DNA of 64,000 bases from Akkermansiaceae bacterium (GTDB lineage: Bacteria > Verrucomicrobiota > Verrucomicrobiia > Verrucomicrobiales > DEV007). The stretch lies in NCBI GenBank assembly GCA_024233005.1, contig JACKQE010000003.1:371469-435468 (forward strand), read 5' to 3'. A program made the translations under genes and the position numbers. This document shows, piece by piece, positions 42,459 to 51,164 of this stretch. Under the pieces are notes generated by a model, which was not told the origin of the DNA, searched no databases, and saw only the letters and a list, made by a program, of their open reading frames with translations. How positions within the stretch are numbered: the first letter of the stretch is position 1; each line of letters opens with the position of its first letter.

Positions 42459-45212
42459 ATGTCCCACGCCACTTTCCGTCCCTGCGACCTCCTTTGCTGT
42501 GCGATGCTCGCCGTAGCCGGGTTGGGCCCGGTCGCAGCCCAGGAAAAAGCCCACCTCGCGCTTTCGTCCGACTTCCAATCCTATGTCGAGCCTGGCTTTC
42601 CGTATCTGTTCCAGACCTTCGATGCCCGGGGACTCGGCAAGGAATGGCCGGGAGACAATCTGGTGCCACGCGGCATTCTCCTCAGCCCCGGAGGCGGGCT
42701 CCACCTTTGCTTTGATCCCGATCTCCTCCGGGTGGCGCTGATCTGGCGGGAGTCGGACGAGGGCGATTGGCTCTCGATGAACGGCATGGCCTCCGGCTCC
42801 TACCGCCAGCCCGCCCAGAAAGCCGGCGCCGGGGAGAAAAACCTGCCCCACCCGCTGGGAACGCCACTGCTGGCGACCTCCTTGGGAGCCGGCTGGTGCA
42901 GCGGGGAGACGCCGGACTTCTCCGATCCCCGTCCGCGCGGAGCCGCCGATCCCGGCGAGGTGGGCCTGGGACCGTTGCCGGCGCACCGTGGACAATGGCT
43001 GGGAGTGACCTTGCAGAGTGGCCTGCCCCATCTGCAGTATCGGATCGGGCCGGAGCGCATTCTGGTGTCGGAATCCTTCCAGTGGGAGAACGGCACCTTG
43101 ATCCGCCACCTGAAGGTCAGCCCGCACGCCACGCTCCTGCAATGCGTCTTGGGACGGCAGGGCGGAGAGGAGAGTCCGCTGAGCGTGATGCCCGGGGATT
43201 TTCGACTGGAGCAGACGCCGGCCGGGAAGGTGTTGCTACTCCCGCCTTCCGGAGAGACGGTTTCCGTCAAGGTGGTGCTCCGCCCCTCCCAAACCGCCAC
43301 CCCTCCCACCCCGCCGTGGCCGGGATTTGGTGATCGCGCCATCGAAACGGCGATTAAGATCGGCGTGCTGGACAGTGGCGGACTCGCCGTCGACCGCATC
43401 GCGCTGCCGGTTCCAAATCCTTGGAAACGCAATGTCCGCCTTTCCGGGATGGATTTCTTTGCGGACGGCCGAGCCGCCCTGTCCACCTTCGATGGCGACG
43501 TCTGGATCGTCTCCGGTTTCTCCGGGGACAGCACCAAAGCCCTCTGGAGAAGGTTTGCCTCCGGTCTCCAAGAGCCGATGGGACTCCAAGTGGTCGATGA
43601 CCTGGTTTATGTTTTCGATCGCAACGGCATCGAAAGACTCCACGACCGGGACGGCAACGGGGAAGCGGACGAGGTTGAAAGTTTCTGCGATCTGGTGCCG
43701 CAGACTGCGGAAACCCGGGAATTTGCCATGGATCTGGTGAAAAAGCCGGGCGGTGGCTTCTACCTCGCGAAAGGAGGGCAGGCTCCGGAACTGCGCGGTC
43801 TTTATAATGGCACTGTCATCGAAGTTGCTGCCGACGGCAAAAGCTTCCGCCGCATCGGGCAGGGATTCCGCCAACCCTACATCGGGGTCGATCCGCAGAC
43901 CGGCACGATCAGCGCCAGCGACCAGCAGGGCAACTGGACGCCGGCCACCCCCATCCACTTTGTCGAACCGGGCAACCATCACGGTTTCATCGCCGAAGGG
44001 GTCAAGGACCAGACCCAGCCCTACCCGATCCGCGAGCCGGTCTGCTGGATCCCTCATTTCATCAACCAATCGGGAGCCAGCCAGGTCTGGCTGCGGGAGG
44101 CGGAGATGGGTCCGTGGAAGGATGCCCTGATCCACATCGGGTACAACCGCCCCGAGATCTTCCGCGTCTTTGTCGATGGGAGCGCGGGCATCCGTCAGGG
44201 GGCGGTAACCCCGGTCCTCGCGGGGTGGCCCTCAGCCATTCTCAAGGGAGCCATGCATCCCATCGACCACCGACTCTATCTCTGCGGATTCAAAATCTGG
44301 GGGACCGTGGCATCCGAAATCAGCGGATTTTACCGGCTCCGCCCCTCCCAGTCTCGGGTGCCGGTGATGATCGATGCCCGCTCCACCGACCGTGGGGTGC
44401 TGCTCACGTTTGACCGTGCCCCCGACCCTGCCGCGGTGGGACAGGTCTCCAGCTACACCGTGGATCGGTGGAATTACCTTCGGACGAAGAGCTATGGTTC
44501 CGGCCACTACCGGCTCGACGGGGAGCCGGGCCAGGAGTCTCTCCCGGTGTCCTCGGTGCGTCTCTCGCCCGATGGCAGGTCGGTCTTTGTGGGCATTCCA
44601 AACATGCGGCCCAGCCACACCCTGCGGGTCACTTTCCGCGCTGGCCTGCCGGGGGCGCTTCCTCCGGTGGGAGGGAATCCAGTGAACCTCAATGGCGATA
44701 TCCGGACGGTCTTCTTCACGGTGCATGTCCTGAAATCGGTCGATTTGAGGGTCGAAGGATTCCCCGACAACGCTGTCGATCTGACACTGAAAGCGGGTAC
44801 CGGGGCCGCCATCGCCGCCGTGAAACCCAGTCCGGAAGAGGGGCGGAAGGTTTACGAAATGTTCGGCTGCATGGGCTGCCACACCACCGATGGATCCAAA
44901 GCGGTCGCCGCACCCGGCACGTCGGCGGCGGATGCGGCCAAACTCGCTGTCGGCCCCACGTGGAAAGATCTCTACGGTTCCAAAAAAACCTTCTCCGATG
45001 GCACCGAGTTGAAGGCCGTGGATGCCGTCTACCTCCGTGAAAGTATCCTCGATCCCGGCCGCAAGGTCGTTCAGGGATATGAACTGGAGAAGACCGGCGC
45101 CGGCATGCCCAGCTATTTGGGGGTTTTGCGCGATGACCAGCTTGAAAGCATTGTGCTTTACATTCAATCCCTGAGCGGAGGGGGTAAGAAAGAAAAAGGC
45201 CAGCCCAAGTAG
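42459..45212 (+). CDS. DUF6797-type c-type cytochrome/propeller protein
   Basis: A 917-residue exported protein. The signal peptide ends in GPVAAQE (about residue 28). An N-terminal beta-rich domain (about 30-280) resembles the verrucomicrobial DUF6797 family, followed by an NHL/PQQ-like propeller region (about 300-620; MDFFADGRAALSTFDGDVWI, GNHHGFIAEGVKDQTQPYP). The C-terminal cytochrome c domain (about 790-910) has CMGCH for heme attachment and a distal Met ligand candidate in GAGMPSYLG. It probably acts as a periplasmic electron-transfer or dehydrogenase component. No dehydrogenase or terminal oxidase gene adjoins it. Confidence 0.85.
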   Translation: MSHATFRPCDLLCCAMLAVAGLGPVAAQEKAHLALSSDFQSYVEPGFPYLFQTFDARGLGKEWPGDNLVPRGILLSPGGGLHLCFDPDLLRVALIWRESDEGDWLSMNGMASGSYRQPAQKAGAGEKNLPHPLGTPLLATSLGAGWCSGETPDFSDPRPRGAADPGEVGLGPLPAHRGQWLGVTLQSGLPHLQYRIGPERILVSESFQWENGTLIRHLKVSPHATLLQCVLGRQGGEESPLSVMPGDFRLEQTPAGKVLLLPPSGETVSVKVVLRPSQTATPPTPPWPGFGDRAIETAIKIGVLDSGGLAVDRIALPVPNPWKRNVRLSGMDFFADGRAALSTFDGDVWIVSGFSGDSTKALWRRFASGLQEPMGLQVVDDLVYVFDRNGIERLHDRDGNGEADEVESFCDLVPQTAETREFAMDLVKKPGGGFYLAKGGQAPELRGLYNGTVIEVAADGKSFRRIGQGFRQPYIGVDPQTGTISASDQQGNWTPATPIHFVEPGNHHGFIAEGVKDQTQPYPIREPVCWIPHFINQSGASQVWLREAEMGPWKDALIHIGYNRPEIFRVFVDGSAGIRQGAVTPVLAGWPSAILKGAMHPIDHRLYLCGFKIWGTVASEISGFYRLRPSQSRVPVMIDARSTDRGVLLTFDRAPDPAAVGQVSSYTVDRWNYLRTKSYGSGHYRLDGEPGQESLPVSSVRLSPDGRSVFVGIPNMRPSHTLRVTFRAGLPGALPPVGGNPVNLNGDIRTVFFTVHVLKSVDLRVEGFPDNAVDLTLKAGTGAAIAAVKPSPEEGRKVYEMFGCMGCHTTDGSKAVAAPGTSAADAAKLAVGPTWKDLYGSKKTFSDGTELKAVDAVYLRESILDPGRKVVQGYELEKTGAGMPSYLGVLRDDQLESIVLYIQSLSGGGKKEKGQPK

Positions 45213-45323
45213 GCCCGGGCCAGGGCGCCGCGGGAAGGTTCCGCCCGTTCTCACAGTCTAAAACCCCATGGCGCCAGGTGTGCTTGAGAATCCCCCTTAC
45301 TTAAGGAGAATCCTCAATGCACC

Positions 45324-45352
45324 TTGACACTTTTTGGAAAAGAAGTTTACAA
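45324..45352 (+). promoter_or_regulatory. Candidate promoter of the large kinase gene
   Basis: TTGACA (45324-45329) is followed after 17 bp by TTACAA (45347-45352), with the kinase ATG only about 14 bp further. The leader would be very short or absent. A short direct repeat GAGAATCC occurs twice immediately upstream. Confidence 0.35.
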
Positions 45353-45365
45353 GTAGGGCATTGCC

Positions 45366-48300
45366 ATGGGAGACGAAGAACACCGGAAATCCGGCGTCGG
45401 TTCTTCAGACCGGTGCCCAGCGTGTGGATGCCCTATCGTCGATGTTGCGCCGGGGGCACCCTGCCCGCAGTGCATTGCCCAAGCCGCCGCCGGCCATCGG
45501 GAATGGGAGGACAATGCCGCCACCATCGCAGGACCTTTCCGCGCCTCGCATGACAATTCCTCCGATGACTCCCGATTGGACGCCAAGCAGGGAGAAGGGG
45601 AACACCTTGGCCAATTCGGCCCCTACAGGATCATTCGAACCCTCGGAGAGGGAGGGTTTGGCGAAGTTTTCCTCGCGGAGCAGGAATCGCCCGTCAAGCG
45701 CCGCGTCGCGCTCAAGCTCATCAAACCGGGTTTGGGCAGCCGGGAAATCCTGGCCCGATTTGAAGCCGAGCGCCAAGCCCTGGCGTTGATGGAACACCCC
45801 AACATCGCCCGGGTGTTTGATGCCGGGACAACCCCGGATGGTCAACCCTATTTCGCCATGGAGTGGGTCCACGGCGACACCGTGGTGCATTACTGCGACG
45901 AACACCGACTGTCGATCCGGGAACGGATCCAACTGTTCCTCCAGATCTGCTCCGGGATCCAGCACGCCCACCAGAAAGGCATCATCCACCGCGACATCAA
46001 ACCTTCCAACCTTCTCGTTTGCGAGGTCGATGGAAAACCGGTCCCCAAGATCATCGACTTTGGTGTGGCCAAGGCCCTGGCTGATCATTCGGGAGAGGAC
46101 ACCCTGCTGACACTCGACGGGCAGCTCGTGGGAACCCCGCAATACATGAGTCCCGAACAGGCCGAGGGCCGCAGCCGGGACGTCGATGTCCGGAGTGACG
46201 TTTATTCCCTCGGCGTGGTGCTGCACGAACTGCTCACCGGGGCCACCCCCCTTTCCATGGAAGAACTCCGGAAGGCAGGGATCTTCGCCATGGGCCAGTT
46301 GATCCGGGAATGGCAGCCCCGTCGCCCCAGCACCCGCATCATCACGATGGGAGAAACGGCCACCACCGTTGCCAACCACCGGTCCACGGAACCCGCTCGG
46401 CTCCGGAACTATCTCCGGAGCGATCTGGACTGGATTGTGCTCCGCTCTCTGGAAGCCGACCGCGAGAGACGGTATCCCGGAGCCGGGGATCTCGGAGCCG
46501 ATCTGCAGCGCCACCTCGACAACTTGCCGGTGGCGGCCTCGCCCCCTTCGGTGAGCTACCGGTTCAGGAAATTTGCCGCCCGTCACAGCGCGCTGGTCGC
46601 CGGAACGGCGGCCGTCAGTCTCGCTCTGGTCCTGGGCACGGCCGCGGCCACCTGGCAGGCCTTCCGGGCCACCCGTTCGGAAAAAATCTCCCGAATCCAG
46701 GAGCAGGCGGCGCGCGCCCGGAACCTTTCCATCACCGATCCGACCAGCGCTCTGCGCCTGTGCCTGGACGCCGCAGAAAGAGACCGGGTGATGCGCGATG
46801 GCAACGTATCGGACGCGGTGTTGTCCGACCTGCTGCATGTGCTCGATGCGGCGCGCGAACGGGAACGCTTCTCGGTGGGACAAACCCGACGACTCTTGGC
46901 GGTGTCGGACGATGCCGCGTGGGTCGCCGCGGCAGAAGGGGAGAAGATCACGGTGTTCGACCGCAAAAGCCGCATCCTTCGCCCCATTGGCGCGTTGCCC
47001 GGTGGTATGGACATCATCTGCATGGATTTCCTGGGTTCGGACCTCATCGTTGGCACGGCCTCGGGTCGCCTTTACCGGATGTCACTGAATGGCAAACCCA
47101 TCGTTTGGGAAACCGCCGCCCATTCCGGCAGGATCGTCCTGGCAGCGGTGCTCCCGAATGCCTCGGGCATCGTCACCGCGGGGGGTGATCGGGCGGTCCG
47201 GTTCTGGGATGCCGATGGCAAAGAAACCCGTCAGGGAATTTCCTTGCAGGACCGTCTCACCACCCTGAGCCGGGCGGTGCTCTCCTCTGACGGATTCCAT
47301 CTCGTGGCCAGCGCCGATCCACTGGAAGGGGACGCCACGATGTGTCTGGTCGACCTTGTACCCGGAACTATCCGCAACGTGGCCAACGCTTCGATCACCG
47401 CGCCCTCCCATCTTGCTTTTGCTCCGGACGGGGACACCTTTTTTACGGCCGATCTCGACGGCTCGATGCGGCGCTGGACGTGGAGTGGACGACTGGCGGG
47501 TTCCTTCCCGACAGGCCGGGTGGAGAGGCTGGTTTCGCTGGCCCATCATCCCTCGGATCCGATCCTGCTGCTGGGCTTTGCGAATGGGATCATCCACGCG
47601 GTGGACTGGCGGGGCAATGATGCCTATCCCCCGATGCGAGGACACGTCGGACCGGTCAACGGAGTCGCTTTCGCGGACTCGGGTTCAGACCTTTTCTCGC
47701 TGGGGATGGACCAGACCGCTCGGGTCTGGGACCTGCTGGGCATGGAGGCCATGCCCGCCTTGCCTCTCGGGGAAAAGTCAGAATGCATTCAGTTCTCCCC
47801 GGATGGTCAGCGCCTCGCGGTGGGAACCAGCTCGGGAGTCATCCGTTTTTTTGACCTGGTGACGAGAAGGGAGTTGCCCTGCGCCTTCACCCTCCCCTTT
47901 GCCTGCCGGAAACTGACTGCCATCCCGCATACAAACCGTTTTTTTGCCTCCAGTCAGATGAGCGGAACGGTGTTTTCTCTCGATTGGGAGGGTCAGGAGT
48001 GGGCGGATGCATTCGAAGTCCCAGGAGGCGAGGCTATTTCGGTGGCGGTTCATCCCGGGGGCAAGGAGTGGGTCATCCTTGGCAGCGACACCGCGCCCTT
48101 CGCCCTTACCCTGCCAGTGGAGGCTCCACGGGGGCAGGGAAAACGCCAGCGGCTTCCCCCCAGCTACACGTCGGACCGCGGGGTGGACCTGGCGTTCTCC
48201 CAAGACGGCCTTCACCTTGTGGTCCGGGGACAGGATTCGCTGCATACCTTGGCTTGGGGAGATGGGGATCTCGATCCCGTAGCCACCCGCATCGCCATCG

Positions 48301-51116
48301 CCGGCATCAGCAGCCAGCGCTACGGGGTCCGATTGTTGCATCACCCGGAGGTGGTCGTCACCGGTCGGAGAACGGATCGGGGAACCGGCCGCTTGGACTT
48401 TTTGTCAATCCCGTCCCTGGAACCGGAAGGAGGATTTGCCTTGCCCTGGGATGAAGTCAGCGAATTGGTTCCTGGGCCCGAGAGCCGGTTCCTCGCACTG
48501 ATTGAAAATGAAGGTGATGTTCGCCTGCAAAGCCGCTCCGGAGTTGACATCGGTCCTGGCTGGCGGGCGAATTGGTCGGGCCTCAAGGTGAGGGGTAACA
48601 GCAGGCATCCCTCCGAACCGCTGGTGGCCCTCGCCTCCCTGGAGAACATGGTGCGCTTTTGGCATTTCAGCGAGGACGCCTGGCTGGAACTGGCTCGTTG
48701 GCGAGTCGGCAATGCCAACGTTGATACCCCCAAGAGTATCGCCCGGGAGAGGAGGTGGGAGATGAAAAAGCCAGCCCCGCCAGCCATTTCCGCGGCGCCT
48801 CAGGAAAAGACCGGGACGGTCTCATCCCTTCATATTGAGGAAGTAGGCCTCACCCTGCCCCTTCCCACCGGATGGTCCATCCTGGATCCCATGAGCCTGA
48901 CCCTGTTCTCAAGAGTCGCGGAATCGATCCTCGGACCTGATACCAGGCGGGGCAAGATTCACGCGGGGATTTCGGCCCCGCATGGGAACCGCAGTCTCTG
49001 GGAAAGTCCAATCATGCTGATCGGAGGCTCCGACGAGATCCAGGGCCGCACCGTCATGAAAGGGCTGGATCTGCTCATCAGCATGATCAAGGGAAGGGCC
49101 GGTGAGTTCGCCAGACTCTCGAGTACCGTCAAAAAAGCCAGTGTTCAGGATCCTGTTTGGGACGAGGCCCTGGCCATCGCGAGGGGGAGCGCCAGCCTCG
49201 AAATCGGGGGTAACGCAGTCCGGATCACCTATGGAGCGATCCCCATGAAAAATCGGGTGGTGTTCATTCTTGTCTTTGGAGGGGAGGAGGCCTGGACGAG
49301 CATCGCGGAGGTGCTTCCCGACATGGTGATCAGTTCGGAAGAGTCCCTCGGGGAAGAGTTCCTCCGCTCCGCCCCCGCCCTCTTCGCGGAAGCCATGACC
49401 GCCAACGGTGACCGGGTCCGCAAGGCCGGCGCCTCGGCCGCGATGAAACCTCTTTTCGACACGGCCTTGAGCGCTGCAAAAGAAGCCAGAGGAGCGGGCA
49501 AGATGGAGGAGGCGAACCGCCAATACAGGGAAGCACTGAGGATTGCCGGCCCCTTCGGAGCTTCCGGAGAGCGCATGCCCGCGTGGATTGATCGCGAAAA
49601 CAACGCCGTGTTGGAGCTAGGGACCTGCTTGAGAGGCAATTCCCAACATCAGGAGGCAAAAACGGTCCTACTGGCCCAATTGGAATTGATCAATCAACTT
49701 TCTCCCGCCTTTGTCGACTCCAATGCCGCCATTTTCGTCTTCCAAATCTCCACTCGGGAGTTGCTCGCGGGATTGGCCCGCGACGACAAAGATCTCGCAT
49801 CCGCGATGCGCGAACTGGATCTTGCGATCGCAGCCGCCCGCCACCTCGCTGACTTGACCCACGAGTCGGAGCGTCACCTCAAAGTGTGTTTGTTGCTGCG
49901 AACGAAAGGTGACCAGCTTCGCGCAATCCAACGATTCCCGGAGGCTTTGCAAAGCCTCCGGGAGGCGGAGGAGTATCTGGCTCACCTACCCGCCGAATCC
50001 CGGGGAGATCGCTGGGCTGCGGTGGCTTCCGATCTCCAGGACTCTCTGGCCCAAGCCGCCAAGGGAGCGGGAGATCGCGCGACAGAACTTGCCACGATCG
50101 AAAAATGGAGCCGCCTCGCCGAGGAATATCTGCCCCATACCGAGGGGGCGTCCCGGTTGGATGACCAGTGGCGCCTTCTCAATTGCCGCAACCGGGTCGC
50201 GGACACCTTGGAACGACTGGCTCCGGACCGAAGGGAGGAAGCCCTCCAATGGCGCCGCCGAGCCATGGAGTTGGGGCTCTCTTTGGAACGTGAGAAGCCA
50301 CTTGCCCCATCGCTCAGTATCTCCCTGCTGAACACCATCACCACGCTGTCCGATCGACAATCCAAGCTCGCGGAGGAGCGCTCCAAGGCCGGAGACACCA
50401 CGGTGCTGCCGCTGTTCGAGAGCGCTTTAAAAGACGCCGAAACCGCCTTCGCCCGCCAACCCACGACCAACACGTATGGACCCCTGATCGGCGCCCTGAA
50501 ACGTCGTTCCGATCATTTCATGAAATTCAAACAATTTGAGCAAGCCCTGCCCGACAGACAGCGGATCGTTGGCCTCCGCGGGGACCTGGCCAAAGTGGAG
50601 CCCACAGAGGCGCGACAACTGGACTTCTTCGCGGCCCAGCGAGACCTTGCCGATGTCCAGAGACTCACCCGAGATCCAAGCTCGGCCATGACCACTCTGG
50701 CATCGGCTATCAAAGGACTGCGATCCCTGCTGGATGGAACCCCGGAGTCGCCCACCAACGTGGCCTCCAAAATGTCCGCTTGTTTCTACCTCGCCCGCCG
50801 CATTGCCGAGGAGACCAAGGATCAGTCCGCCGCAAACGACTACATCACGCAGCGGGGAGTTCTGGTGGCCCGCTATTTTTCGGAGGAACCCGCCGCCACC
50901 CAGTACGCGACCGAGATGTTTTGGGGCAGCTGGGACCTGGCCAATCTCCAGCGTGCCACTGGCACCACGCCACCGGAAGAACTGGCGGAACTTTACCGAA
51001 AAGCCCTCGCCGCCGCTGAGCGTCTCCGTGCCAGCGGCCGACTGACAGACACCAATCTTCAGAAAAGTGCCGAAGCCGCCGCGAAAAGCCTCCAAGCACT
51101 GGAGGCCAAGAAGTGA
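45366..51116 (+). CDS. Giant Ser/Thr protein kinase with propeller and TPR regions
   Basis: A 1916-residue transmembrane kinase. A zinc-ribbon-like N-terminus has Cys17, Cys20, Cys22, Cys33 and Cys36. The Hanks-type kinase domain (about 85-370) contains GEGGFG (94-99), Lys117, HRD (208-210) with KPSN, and DFG (231-233), so it should be active. One transmembrane helix follows at about 407-432, then a long WD40/propeller-like region (about 500-1130), a mixed segment (about 1150-1330), and TPR-like helical repeats (about 1350-1900). The kinase domain lies N-terminal and inside the cell, with the sensor part beyond the helix. Planctomycetes and Verrucomicrobia encode many such proteins. Substrate is unknown. 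Confidence 0.9.
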   Translation: MGDEEHRKSGVGSSDRCPACGCPIVDVAPGAPCPQCIAQAAAGHREWEDNAATIAGPFRASHDNSSDDSRLDAKQGEGEHLGQFGPYRIIRTLGEGGFGEVFLAEQESPVKRRVALKLIKPGLGSREILARFEAERQALALMEHPNIARVFDAGTTPDGQPYFAMEWVHGDTVVHYCDEHRLSIRERIQLFLQICSGIQHAHQKGIIHRDIKPSNLLVCEVDGKPVPKIIDFGVAKALADHSGEDTLLTLDGQLVGTPQYMSPEQAEGRSRDVDVRSDVYSLGVVLHELLTGATPLSMEELRKAGIFAMGQLIREWQPRRPSTRIITMGETATTVANHRSTEPARLRNYLRSDLDWIVLRSLEADRERRYPGAGDLGADLQRHLDNLPVAASPPSVSYRFRKFAARHSALVAGTAAVSLALVLGTAAATWQAFRATRSEKISRIQEQAARARNLSITDPTSALRLCLDAAERDRVMRDGNVSDAVLSDLLHVLDAARERERFSVGQTRRLLAVSDDAAWVAAAEGEKITVFDRKSRILRPIGALPGGMDIICMDFLGSDLIVGTASGRLYRMSLNGKPIVWETAAHSGRIVLAAVLPNASGIVTAGGDRAVRFWDADGKETRQGISLQDRLTTLSRAVLSSDGFHLVASADPLEGDATMCLVDLVPGTIRNVANASITAPSHLAFAPDGDTFFTADLDGSMRRWTWSGRLAGSFPTGRVERLVSLAHHPSDPILLLGFANGIIHAVDWRGNDAYPPMRGHVGPVNGVAFADSGSDLFSLGMDQTARVWDLLGMEAMPALPLGEKSECIQFSPDGQRLAVGTSSGVIRFFDLVTRRELPCAFTLPFACRKLTAIPHTNRFFASSQMSGTVFSLDWEGQEWADAFEVPGGEAISVAVHPGGKEWVILGSDTAPFALTLPVEAPRGQGKRQRLPPSYTSDRGVDLAFSQDGLHLVVRGQDSLHTLAWGDGDLDPVATRIAIAGISSQRYGVRLLHHPEVVVTGRRTDRGTGRLDFLSIPSLEPEGGFALPWDEVSELVPGPESRFLALIENEGDVRLQSRSGVDIGPGWRANWSGLKVRGNSRHPSEPLVALASLENMVRFWHFSEDAWLELARWRVGNANVDTPKSIARERRWEMKKPAPPAISAAPQEKTGTVSSLHIEEVGLTLPLPTGWSILDPMSLTLFSRVAESILGPDTRRGKIHAGISAPHGNRSLWESPIMLIGGSDEIQGRTVMKGLDLLISMIKGRAGEFARLSSTVKKASVQDPVWDEALAIARGSASLEIGGNAVRITYGAIPMKNRVVFILVFGGEEAWTSIAEVLPDMVISSEESLGEEFLRSAPALFAEAMTANGDRVRKAGASAAMKPLFDTALSAAKEARGAGKMEEANRQYREALRIAGPFGASGERMPAWIDRENNAVLELGTCLRGNSQHQEAKTVLLAQLELINQLSPAFVDSNAAIFVFQISTRELLAGLARDDKDLASAMRELDLAIAAARHLADLTHESERHLKVCLLLRTKGDQLRAIQRFPEALQSLREAEEYLAHLPAESRGDRWAAVASDLQDSLAQAAKGAGDRATELATIEKWSRLAEEYLPHTEGASRLDDQWRLLNCRNRVADTLERLAPDRREEALQWRRRAMELGLSLEREKPLAPSLSISLLNTITTLSDRQSKLAEERSKAGDTTVLPLFESALKDAETAFARQPTTNTYGPLIGALKRRSDHFMKFKQFEQALPDRQRIVGLRGDLAKVEPTEARQLDFFAAQRDLADVQRLTRDPSSAMTTLASAIKGLRSLLDGTPESPTNVASKMSACFYLARRIAEETKDQSAANDYITQRGVLVARYFSEEPAATQYATEMFWGSWDLANLQRATGTTPPEELAELYRKALAAAERLRASGRLTDTNLQKSAEAAAKSLQALEAKK

Positions 51117-51164
51117 GATCCCGCCACCGGCTGCGTCACAGCTGATCCGGCAGGACAGCTCGGA

